Origin: Trichoplax adhaerens
Lineage: Eukaryota > Placozoa > Uniplacotomia > Trichoplacea > Trichoplacidae
Reading direction: 5' to 3'
Length of the DNA stretch: 64,000 nucleotides
Assembly: GCF_000150275.1 (NCBI RefSeq)
Contig: NW_002060945.1
Coordinates: 9,135,650-9,199,649, forward strand
Positions 23,501 to 36,400 of this stretch are shown one piece after another. The notes beneath the pieces were generated by a model, which ran no database searches, had not been told where the DNA came from, and was given only the letters and a program-made list of their open reading frames with translations. Made by a program: the position numbers and the translations under genes. Each line of letters starts with the position of its first letter. Position 1 is the first letter of the stretch.

Positions 23501-26500
23501 AAAGAGGCAATATGGTTACGATATAGAGTATCAATTGAAATAAGTTCATTGATACTACATTTTTGTAGTAGTAAATCAATACGTTGATTAGCCTTTTGAC
23601 CATAATTTTGTAGTCAGTTTGATTTAGTTATACTGTATATTATAAATATCGCGATACGATTAAAACATGCTAATGTGTGAATGTACGGACACGATGGATT
23701 AAAGTAGCCGATATGCGATAATGCATGAGAATACGGAGACGTTATATCACACCCAAAATAAATAAAAGCAGTATGATAGCAATGTTACCGAACGCCATTA
23801 TCAGCGTTGCTATTTACATCGCAATTGTCAAATGGCAATAATAAGTATTTGAGAACATATAAAATCAAGAAGCCTAAGAACAACCTATTACGAAACCGGT
23901 AAGCTTCCAATTAAAAGCTAATTTAATTCTACTTAACAGGACGAAAAGCAAATTTATCATACAAATGTATCTGCTGTACGTATTTAGACTTGATTGCATG
24001 CATACTAGAACGAATGCTTTATTGGGCCAAAAAAAACTTCCCTAATTACCTTTACGAGATGTTTCAATTCCAGCAATTTAGGTACGTTTAAATTTTATCT
24101 TACTTCTTAACGATAGTCCAAATGAATAAAAAAATGCCGTACATTACTACTTTTATATCATTTGAAACTGTTAGTTCCGAAAAATTTCTTCGAAGAATAG
24201 TCGACTTTGATAAATCTCTGTCATGTCCTTTTTAATAAAAATTCAATAGATTTTCCGCCATATTTCAAACATACTTATAGGTGAGGCGTATAGCATGACC
24301 ACTAACATTAATTCACCAGAGGTATTTATTTGATCCCAAAAGCTAATACTACATCTTTGAACTGTATCAGTAACCTTGTGAAGAAGGAAATAATTTACTG
24401 ATTCTTCAAACATCGCCACAATCAATCGCTTCCTTCTTGCTGCATCAATACTATTGATATTTATTTATGTCAACTCTATTTGATAATATTCTAAAATGGA
24501 AGTTGGGTCAAGACAATTGTAGTGATAGGGCTGTAAATTAGCCACTGACGGCGACCGATATGCTATAGTTTCTCAGATAAACGGTGAGAAACTGGTCAAT
24601 ACTGGAAATCACTATCAGAAATACGATTTCTCATATTGTTGATATTGAACGCAGTTCCTTTATCGATTAGTTATCGTTGTGGCTTATATATAACCTCTCT
24701 ATGACGCATTTAAGAAATGCCGAAACGTACTTTTAATATTAAATTTTTCCTTAAAGAGTTCAACTACAGTATAATAGGATCACACCTTTGCTGATAGATT
24801 CGCTAGGCAGTGTGTCGAACCAAATAATGGACCATAGAGGTAAGAAAAAACTTCTATGTAGTGGATACGTTTTACTAATGCAATAGACAGACAGTACCGG
24901 TACAACATTTACAGTACATACTGTAGTAGATTTATTAAAGCATCACGTCAATGACGATGGTATGACCATTCTCCTAATAAGTTAATGTAGCTGGTTACGT
25001 TTGGTACTTAAACTCATATTGGTAAAAAGATAGAAAAAAAGATGAAATTAACGTAACTCCAAAACCGTCATCAAGATATTTCATGATCATTATTATAACG
25101 GATATAATTTCGAAGAATTAATCTTAATTGAATTGATACATCCTTCTATCTAGGCCTTCAAGGGATAATGATAATAATCTATTCTTATACTCTAATGATT
25201 ACTATGATACGGTCGCATACGGGTGTTTTTTTACATCATAAGATTATTATGTAAGAAATAGGCTCGCATCTATTATTTTTTACAATCGCTGACTAAATAA
25301 TCATTTCATAAGTCAACAGTTTTATTTGAAGTCGATTACTAGGTTACGAAATATATCAATTAATGCTATAGGATTAGTTTCTTAGAATGTGCTTTAATGA
25401 TTTTACGATGGCCTATATTTGTTACGTAATGGCTCGTTAAAGCATGTACAAGCTAATGCCAAGTTAATACTGTAATATATAGAAAAAATGGAGGAATCGG
25501 GCAGCAAGTCCGGATTCGTTTTTCCCCTTTTAAATCATTTATGACTGAGTTTTCCGCTTATCTTTAATCCATTTATTTGTTGATGTAAAGTGAAAGTTGA
25601 CATACGCTGACCCATTGTAGAGTACATATGTTATACACCATATCTCCAACTATTGGACCTATCTTAAGGACGCTAATATAATATTTCCAATTCTATCCTT
25701 GCATAGTTAGAGATATGTGAAGGAAGACATTACAAGGGCAGTGCGAACTTTTAGACATTAAAGATGATCAACAAGATACGTTTTTGATGATTAAATAGTA
25801 CCACTGTAGATGGTAATTTATGTTATTCAATCAATTTAATAAAGGTGCACTTTTATTTTTAAATTCCCGCAAGGCTATTGTAAGCAAGTAATATTTATCT
25901 ATTCTCTACAGTATATCTATCATTGTCTTTCATAATAAAAATGCAAGTGAAAAATGACTCCTTTGATTCCTCATTTACATACATGGCCTACCTCCACTAA
26001 AATTGCTATAGAATGTTTGCAGCAAATGCTATAGTAAAGATGGAGTTCCAATCTATTTTTTAGACTTTTATGCTATATATGGGAGTACACCTGTCATAAA
26101 CCGGAACTGATAATCACGTGGTAGAAATACATCAATTTAATTGGGTTAATCTAATGAAGGATTTCACGACCGTTAACAGAATAGCGTTTCTTGGCCTTCT
26201 TCCCCATATAAGTACGATATCATTTACAATATTGTCCATGATCAGGATAATAATACATCTACAACATTTGAATAAAGGCCTTGGTCGCCAATCGTGTTTT
26301 TCGAAGCTAGTCCGTTTACTGCTACCGGTACAATCTTGAAGGAAACGGAAAATGTGTTAAGACACTGTTACTATTGATGTAGGAAAATTATCGCGATCAA
26401 GGCTTCATATCCTCAAAAGTTAAAGGTATTCAAGTGGATCCCTAGATATTTTTAATCAATTTCTTCTCTGTTTTTGAAATAGAGTAGAAATAGCTTACAA

Positions 26501-27596
26501 TGTGGATTTGATGTGTATGCTAGACGATTCTGAGTAGCCAGCCGTTTTATTGAAATCATATGGTATAGTAACGACAATAAATACAAATAGTACTAGAATC
26601 CTTTGTCATAAAAATTTTTAATTTTCTTCTGTTTTACTCAATTAAGCATCTACAATTGCTTCTTCTTGTGTGTATACATTTTTATACCTTATCGGCCTCT
26701 TTGAAACATACACTTTGTTACTAATATAATTTTACAAAATCAGTACTCAACATTTGTAAAAAAAACAATAAAATCTTAATGTGATTTCTACTACTTTTCA
26801 AGGAAACTAATTCTTCTATACAATATCATTTTACTACTTTCAGTTTTTAGATTGAAGATTTTGTTATTAACTATCCACTTTATCCAGTGCCATGTCTAGT
26901 CTATATACTGTAGATAGTGCTGTATATCGTCGAGCGTGAAAGTCTTTCAAGTTGTTATTTATTATGTGTAGAACAGTACGATATATAAATCTAAGCAACC
27001 AGTAAAATTAATTTTATCCTTGAGGCAGTTACGTCAACTTTAGGTCTAAATCTTTAAAGCACCTTTTGTATGGTATGTGTATTGTATACAGCTGACTATT
27101 AGCTATAAAGTTATATTTATAATAAGTGAAACTATTAGACAGTGTGTATCTTACCAACAATCGAAAATTGTTAAAACTTATCCTTAAGGCGGTATCTAGT
27201 ACGGTTTCTAACCTCAAAATTATCAAGAATAGCGTTGTATGAAAATTATTATGTCCACTAACTAGAAGTAGAAGAACATTAATAAATTTATACAGTACAG
27301 GACGATTCTTCACTTTGTTAATTTAAGGACTAAATTATTTCTATTAATGAATTTTAGCTATAGGCATGGCTTGGATGTAATTTCTTTCACCTCTTACGAC
27401 TAGCAATATCATCACCGATTTGATTTTAATTTATACGATTGACGCTAGTCAACATTTTTAGCGAATATCTTAAGTGCTATTAATTATCACTATCCTTACA
27501 TAACGCTCCATTTTTACTGGTTATTGGCTGATTTTGGTTCTAAAAGTGCATTCTGTTATACAAGAGTGTGCCGTAAGAAATTTCAATTATTCAATT

Positions 27597-28356
27597 ATGG
27601 CCAATAGGTATCTGCTTACTATATCATTACTTATATACCTTGCGACACAAGACGCAACCGAAGCTACAATTTATGTCAAAGCTAGCCAAATAGGTCAGTT
27701 GAATTTGAAAATTGTATACTAAATCCATTATTCAAGATATGTAAGCTTTTTTTTCAATTTCCATATCAAAGCTTCATCTTGATTAATGCTATATTACATA
27801 CCAATTTGGTTACTATCAGTAAATTTTTCTCTATAATTATAATCGATATCGAACGACCTAAGTGGCATACAAAATAATTGATAGTTGACTTGCTCAGCTG
27901 TATTTAGTTCTTAATAGTGGTACATAAAACATAATATTATTGATCGACTGACGGCAAAAACTTAATTATTGCCGACAAGTTACGAATAACGTATCGTGAA
28001 TTTCACGTTAGATATCGAATGCCATTTCAAATCATATTAATTATATGGTTATTACCTCTTGAGATAAATAAGAAACCGATTCTTTACAATCAATAGGCTA
28101 TATACCGTGATCTGTGACAAATGCATGGCTTTTGATATAATCATGTTACAGCTGCTTCATTTAGCTACTCACTTTTATCGTTCAATTAATTAGAAGTTGT
28201 TTTTGATCAATTTGACCCCTGTGCGTAGCTGACTAATAAGAGTAAATCCATTGAGAACGAGACAGAAATCACTGCCTTAATATCTATATCATTTTTATAA
28301 CTTAGGATGTCGTTATTATCAATCAATATGTCAACGAAATGAATATTGCAGTTCTG
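27597..28356 (+). CDS. Possible 5' exons of a small secreted cysteine-containing protein
   Basis: Exon 1 (27597-27693) starts ATG and encodes a textbook signal peptide, MANRYLLTISLLIYLA, followed by TQDATEATIYVKASQI. It ends in phase 1 before GTCAGT. Exon 2 (28306-28356) follows a TATAACTTAG acceptor, starts in phase 1, encodes CRYYQSICQRNEYCSS with three cysteines in 16 residues, and again ends in phase 1 before GTAAGT. Symmetric phase-1 exons are typical of extracellular modular proteins. I could not find the remaining exons or a stop, so this is a partial candidate; the family is unknown. Confidence 0.35.
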
Positions 28357-31300
28357 GTAAGTGCTATAGAAACTGTACTTCTAGTGAAAACTAACCGTAA
28401 TGATAGAATTAACATGGTTGAAGTATACAGTATACATATATTTCTAGGTATAAGAACGATGACAGTAACGCATCTCTTAGTCTTAAAATTTTCGCTGTCT
28501 ATACTGATTTTATTTCAATTCTATGAAATTCGGTTACACTTAACACTAGAACAGAATTTTAATTTTTCTCCCAAAACCTACGGATGACACAAAAATGTTT
28601 TAAGTCATCGATTAGAGTTCCAAACTATTTGACTGCCATACAGTGCATTTACCCGTATCATAAACTTACGTTTTACAGTCGATCAAAACTATAGTCTGGG
28701 TGTAGAATGTAGTACTGTACAGTATGAGAAGTTCAGAGTTATTTAACGTCGATAAAGTTAATATTTTGAGAATCAGTAATATAATCCCTGAAAATTGGTG
28801 GAAAGAAATGCACGGAGTTAACTTTAATGATTCGAATCATAACTGCTTAAGAGTAACGCAGTTACTATGATGTACTCGTACGGTTAGAAAATGTGAAACT
28901 ATATCATTTTCTAATCAGTTAGAGGAATTTAAGTATTTCTTAGTCCAAAACGGAATACATCCATACTATCCACTTTAGCTTGAGAATACCTTTACGAAAA
29001 TCATCTTTGAAGGAGAGTTTTCTACACTCTGATTATAATTATCAGGTAGATAGCGTGGTAACTATGATGAATTATTAGCCAAACATGATATATCAATACC
29101 AGCACCATTCTTATATAAATTTTTGATAGGCGTATAGTAATAAATTAATGACTTTACTGTATGCATTCAAGCTATCTATCATCGATGTAGTACACTGGCT
29201 TCAACATATATATCACGGTAAAAGCTTAAAATTGGCGAATATGCAACTCTATTACCCAAGGACCATTCATGAAATATTTATTCTCCCTAAATGTCATACA
29301 TGATCTCATTTTTATATTACGCGAACCTTAACTATGCTCTAGGTGAGGTATTTCCTTTTGTTCGACCAACACGAAGTTCTATTTAAGGATTATTCTAGGC
29401 AACAATATCATACGGCTTTACTTAGCTACGTATGCAATTTATAGTTCATAACTGTATAAGTGGAAATCTCGGATTTGAAATTGAATATCATTTTATACTA
29501 TCGAAGCTCCGTTAATATGGGCATAGTACTATGAACAGCATTAAAGCTTATTTTCCCCGATACTACAGCAAAAAAAAAAAATTAACTAATTGATAAACGA
29601 TTATATTAGTGAAAGAATTCTTCGTAATCTCCTACTTATTCTGTATCCTAATAATATGAAATGCCCAAGTAGGAATCCTGAGCTAGTATTAATGAATAGC
29701 AGAAATTTAAGATCATTACAAATATAATTTATAACTTACTACAGGAAGAGATCTGTTCTTGGTGCATTAGCTATTATTATAAGTGCCGGTGCAATATAGG
29801 ATTACGTCTTATCCTTTCTACAACATATTTCGTCTTGCTGCAATTAAGTTCAATTGAAGTTATATTCGTAGCAGATTTGAAAGACAAACCGTAAATACTA
29901 AAAGCCCATCTACAGCACAATCATCACTGTATTCGGTCCTGATATAGATAATAGTTATGATCGAACACACACCATCTTAATTGATCTTGAAAAACTTTGT
30001 GTATATTTTCTCGTTCATACAACCTGCAATATTACTATAACTATTTAATCCAGCTGCGACAAAGTAGTGACAATATACGGCTTTCTTTACACCTAACGTT
30101 CAAATCCATCATCGGTTATTTATCATTCAGTCATGTACTCTTAATGCCTTCAACACCAAAGAGGAACTAAGTGATCATTTGTTTTTACTGGTAAAATTTC
30201 AATAAACAACCTTTCTATGTGATTGAAATTGCAATTAGTTTGCAACATAAATTTAAGTTATCAGTGGAAAAATCCCTCCATAGCTCAATGTTGTAATACA
30301 ACGACTTTCTTCTATTTCTTTTATAGAGGGTAGAAGTTATAAATTTTCTAATGAGAGTTTTTCACGTTATATAGCACTACCAAATTATTTAGCATTTCAC
30401 TCGACATAGGCTAATCAATTAGCTTATGCGAGTAGTATCTGTCGCGTGGTATCTCTTATTCTTATCTGTAAGATGTATCTTTTATGTTATTATACCCTAA
30501 TTTGAAAATCGCATTAAGTACCATGAAGTTCAAATCTTCATTACGACTTATTCCACTGTCACTTAAATTGAGTTGGAATTTCTTCATAGCGAAACTAAAA
30601 TTGGAGAGCAACAACTCTTCATTTCTATCCGCTAATAAGTAGATATATAGATACTCTACATTTGTGTCTTCTGCATAGAAGTCTAGAAATAAATCATGTT
30701 AGTAATATATTGTACTGTCGATTGGAATTACGCCTTTTAATAGAAGCTATGATTAATTGCAGCTGGAGACATTAATTTCAATGAAGATTTAGTGCCAAGA
30801 TGTAAGCTATATCGGTTTACATTGAAAATAAGTTAGTAATTATTAGTACTAGTATTTCATTAAATACTTGGGGAGGTAAAAAGTCTATTGAACTGACGGT
30901 TTGGAAGAAAAGGATAACAATACAGGTTTAGTTACTTTGCATTACCAGAGTAAGATTAAATAGATGCCCAATTAAAGTTATTTTTCTAAACGCAGATATA
31001 AATCATATACGAGTCATTATTTGGATTATGTCTTATCCTAGATTAAATACAAGGCCGTCCTAATTATAGTTGACAGGCATTAGCTTGATTTGACCTTTAT
31101 GAAATTTTGACATATATTTTCCCAGTCACATTGGAAGTACTATAGATACACGTCGGATTTAGAGTCTGTGGAGTCTTTTGGATACGAAATTAAACAAGTT
31201 TTGCAATAACTTTATCCTATCCAATTTGATTACTCTTCTGCTTATCCAGTTTTGACATTTTTCTAATTTTAGCTTATCATGATTTAATAGAGTGCTGTCA

Positions 31301-33453
31301 ATAACTATCTACGGTAGAGAATAAAACACCATTTTTTTAATCATATACTCTTTAATGTTATAAAAATTACTGTAATATTAAAACTAAAATAAGTATCCGT
31401 TATATAATGTACAGATATATACCATTGGTTGTACCTTCTATTACACTCGAAATGTATCCCCACAAATAAGTGTCTATCTATAGTTAATTTTTGCTTCACG
31501 TTATACGGCGATCATGACAATTTTGTCGTGAAAAAAATTGGTGCTTATATCTGAGAATAGCATTAAAATAGAAATAGGCAAAGCAACGGTACGAAATTCA
31601 GCTAACAGTCTCTCATCTGTTTTCACACAGATGGTAAGGTAAACAAATTCTGTCGATTAAGCAACTCTATCACGCTGAATGTTGTAGTACATATTTAAAA
31701 TACAATGATGATGATGAGGTCAATTCTTTTCTTTCAACATTTGTAATAAATAACGTAATATCCTAAGACATAATTGATACGGAATATCAAATAGCGAAAA
31801 GAGAACTTTGACCGAAAGGGAATATTTATTATTGATCAACTTGATCGTAAATGATTTATAAGACTAATTTATTTTTAGAATCTGCAAGCAATTAAATAAT
31901 TTTAACTCGATACGATTCTTATAACTATCCCGGATATTATTGCCATTTGACTGCTACCGATTGCTAAATTATTAATAACGATAGACCGCTGTATATTATA
32001 GAGTAAGAGTTTCATACTGTAATTGATGATATGGAAATAGAGTCCTGTCTTTTAAGCCATCATTTCATTCTGTACACATACAATAATTAAAATATGATTA
32101 TAATTAATTCAACTTTAAGGGAAAAGGAGTATTTCCAACATTATAGGATGATGATAAACATCAAGAGTTTTTATTTAAATTTATTGTAAGTTTTTTTATG
32201 TTTTAATTTCCATACCTCAAGGTCGATTGCTACGGTCTGATTCTTACTATGCATGTGTAGCGTTTAGCCTTTTGCTTTTATGATAAAAATTTCCACAAAG
32301 TTTAAATAGTAACCGTTAGTAGACCAATTTTTGATTCTAATGGTCTTGTCAACTGGACTATTCAATCGTGATAACTATCTATCACTACGTTACCCACATG
32401 GATCCTCCCCTTTTCAATCTGCCTTGATTTAATAGATATTACCAGAAAAATTGTTCTAATTAGAAACGTCAGAATCTAGCTAAGAATATATGATATATAT
32501 ATACGCATATGTATTGAATAGAAATTGGATAACAATCATTTTCTATTGGTTGTTAATGACAGCAAAGGAAAGAAAGCCTTTTACCTTCAAACATAAATGC
32601 TATCAATAACATGGCGAGTGTATCGATTTAGTATTACCGCTTGGTAGGATGGAAAATATTGTATTAATTTTATTTTTAAGCTGCTAGCCAATACGTTGGA
32701 ATGGCAGTTTATTAAATGAATTATCATTTTGCAATATTTTTTCCTGGTAAGGGAATCATCACTTCGGCTACGTACCCACCCCCTCCCCTCTATTCCAGGT
32801 ATACGCGTACAGTGTTATCGCTGATTTTCTATTTTAAAAGCATCAACAGGATACAAGATCATAATTAATCAATACGCATAAGTAGGCATTGTCGTTATTG
32901 AAAATCCTTTATATTGCTCATCTTTGACGTCAAGTATGAAAGGAGAAGAAAATTATGTTGACAAAGTGACAACATAATCTATTTGTAAAATTATAATTAG
33001 AGTCCAGTTTTGTTTAGAACGATCCTATCCATTTCTCTTTACTATAGAGACCATTTAGCGACGTAGTATTTATTTAAATCAATAATTATAATCAATCAAA
33101 CATACAATGAGAATTTTGGGCAACCAAATTATGAGCATAGAAGTTGATGAATTTAAAATATTCCATTTCATCGGGTGTTAATACTACACAATCTCGGGTA
33201 TACCTTGTCATTGTTATATTAAGAATATGTGTATTTGATATTGTAGAAAGGGGATAAAGTAAAGTAACCGGGATAGTTTTGTCTCGATTTAAGGTTTCAC
33301 TATTCAAGTACTTAGGAGAAGACACTATAAGCTAGTATTTAATATGGCGTCCAAATAAATATTCAATAAAATAGTCGGAGTCAACCCTGAAGATCTATTA
33401 CATTGGCAGTTTAAGAATTGATTGATGCTTTAAGGATCGATTTGATTTGAACT

Positions 33454-36400
33454 ATGATGTCTACTTTAAAGGGTCTACTACTGGCTATTTTCTATGCTAC
33501 CATCGTGCACAATTTAGGTCAGGTTGTATATATATATCCTTCAATGCAGTCAGTGGTAAAGACGTAAAGTACCATCACACGATAGTCAGGCTATATCGAA
33601 TTCTTCCAACTCTTATGATTCTTTGCTATTTGGCAAGACTGTTACTATGAATAAAATAATTTGTTTTGAATGTTGATTTCATTCTCAGTCCTATGAAACC
33701 TTCTTACTTGTAAAATGTTCGACGCTTCAAGACGAATTTTATCATTGATTTGATTGTAATTTTGGATTTTTTTTTTTTTCCATCTTTTATTTGTGTATGT
33801 CAAGTGGATCCTCGTGGTGTTTGTCTACCAGTTAATGCTGCAAGGAGAAGTTATGGTAGGTTCAACTATAGTATTGTCGTATTTCATAGCTGTCCTATTA
33901 CTGTAAAAGCTTTTGGCATGTTTCTATCCCCTTCCTGTCGCCATATTGTTGGAGTCAATATGTGAATGGGAGATAGACATATAATACTGTTGTCATTGAT
34001 ATTGCCTTGTGGCATAAAGTGTGGAGAAAAACGTGCTCCATTTCAAGTTACTATTTTTCTGAATATTATTATTGATGTATAAAGTAATTCATTGCTTGCT
34101 ATTGAAATTTCTATTTATAATTGATTCCATTGAAGTGGAAGAATTAATTAGACCCGAGATGAATAACCGTGGTAGTTATGAAGTGTACTTCAGAAATCCA
34201 GAATTATATGATTCACAATTAGCTATACGTACATCTTACCAGGATTTGCTTTGGAAATGGTACTTAGCTCAACGTCTTAAGCAGCAAGGCTGGCAAGAAT
34301 ATGAGAATATCAATTACCAGGGAGACACTATTAACCCAATGGATGGTCAAGATAGCAATCATAAACAATCATCACACTATTTATCCCAAAAGCCAAATTA
34401 CAATTACGAATTTATACCTGAAACTGTCGATTCATCCAATCATCCAGATGATATGGATAACGATGAGAATAACAATTCTAAAATGCCATCTCCTGCTAAC
34501 ACCGATCAAGAGAATCAACCAGGATATGGGCAACCAACCGATCATCCAACTTCTAATCCTACCTCGGCAGCCATACAAACTCAAACGCCATCCACTCGGT
34601 CTTCTCCGACAGCCACTTCCAGCGTCACCATGGTTCCCAAATCATCATCAGCCAGTCATCCATTTCATTCAGGTAACGACAGATGACCTGACATTGACGC
34701 CTGACCTGCTCGTCATCACGATAGCGTTTGTAGTGTGATGATATTTTAATGTTGACACGTAGCAGACAAACACGTCATCCAGCTTCAAGTGAATGACGAG
34801 TGGATCAGCTTGGATGTTGGAAGTGATCCTGCTGCCACTCAGTCTCGTTTTCTATCTCCATAAAGTCATTCCCTTCATTCAATGGAGTAGAAATAACACA
34901 CATATTAAACATAATGAACAGTAGGCAGTTATTCAATGGATGCTGTCGTATGCCATAGTACAAATAATTCAAAAATCAGCGTCCAAATTATTCAGTCAAT
35001 TGACTTTTGGGCAATTTTGGTGGGAAAAGTGCTACCGCAGTTCTTATCACTGTTATCAGTAATTTGTGTTGTTTTCCATGGTTTGACACCAACTTGAGAG
35101 ACTTCATACGATTAGGTATTGTACTGGTACTGTGTTGTACTGGTATGGTATTGTACTGGTACTGTGTTGTACTGTTACTGTATTGTACGGTACCGTATCG
35201 TACTGGTACTGTATCGTACTGGTACTGTATCGTACTAGTACTCCGGTAAATTACCAATCACTTCGTCTTGCTCCTTCTCATCATTCCCTTTGAAATTTTA
35301 TGTAGTAGCAAGGTAGAATCCATTAATTATAGCATGCGATGGTGTTCTATTACTGCAGATAGAAAGGGTTGAACACAAGTTTTTTGGTTTTCACTTAGCT
35401 CCAATTCGATCAGCTTAGGACATTCATGGTCAACGGTAGTCGGATCATGAACTCATCACTTTCATTATGGTATACTATCCTGTAGTAAATGCACGGTGAA
35501 AAATTTCTTTGAGCCGTGATTGAAAGCTCGATGGAAACAACCACGACGATACTACATAGACACTGTACTGTAAATTAGCCTGCAATGGTCGGAAAATTTT
35601 TGAAATATTTCCATATCATACTATTAGGATACAGTATTATCATGATATTACCCATACCACTCATCTAGAATGGCTAATATAAACTGGTTTCATTGAAAAA
35701 TCATTTTAGGCATATGTACCGGTAGCCACTGGAATGTCTCTAAAAATAATGTACAGTATTTCAAAAACGGGCCGATAGTCGGCACAGCTTGAATCGACAG
35801 AAACGTAAAGAATGTTCGCTATACAATATGCGTTGATTCGATTCCAGTAGTCATCGTGATCTCATGTAGTCCGCTTTAAATGCGTCTTATCATCATCAAT
35901 TTCAATTAGGATAACTTATTGAACTTACAACACGTTAATTGCAGAGCTTGATGCAACACTCGACTTAATTTTGAATTATAAGGCAGTAGAATGAAACTTG
36001 AGTCCTATCACTTACGTGAGCGATAATCAAACCTCACTCATGGCAAATGCCAATAATAATCAATTAAGGTAGGTTAAAGTGTAAAAGTCAGCAATAGTTT
36101 TTGAGCACATGGATCAACGCCAATGGGGATAGGTGTTCAGTTCTAGTCGAAGCGAGCACAATAAGTAAAGGATCATCACTCTATAACTCTATAAACAATT
36201 TTCAATTTTATTTCGTAAAAAATACTCTTATTTTACAATGCCAATATCAAGGTTGATCGGATTGATCATGCAGTATATTGGCGATAGAAAACATCATTTC
36301 CAATTTTACTACAAATGGAATAATGAGAGATGTTATCGGTTGGTCAGCAGTAGAGCGAGAGCATTTTAAAATACTGCAAGGAATATAGCAAGTAGACGCA

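Larger units (their letters stand above)
19985..33453. other. 13-kb AT-rich gene-poor region
   Basis: Contains the 3' flank of the SKI/DACH gene, an imperfect ~100-bp direct duplication (20341-20540) and a possible small secreted-protein gene (27597-28356). Many short open frames occur on both strands, several of them hydrophobic (for example 22575-22802 minus, 26118-26339 plus), but none has a recognisable family or consistent splice partners. An isolated 48-codon plus frame at 28724-28870 reads protein-like (NIIPENWWKEMHGVNFND), but it has no family match I know. Confidence 0.45.

Noticed and set aside
27029-27313. 94-codon minus-strand frame
   Set aside because: Leucine/phenylalanine-rich chance frame with no domain or splice support.
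34301-34738. 145-codon plus-strand frame overlapping IA-2 exon 3
   Set aside because: Alternative frame of a low-complexity coding exon; the other frame joins in phase to six correct downstream junctions.
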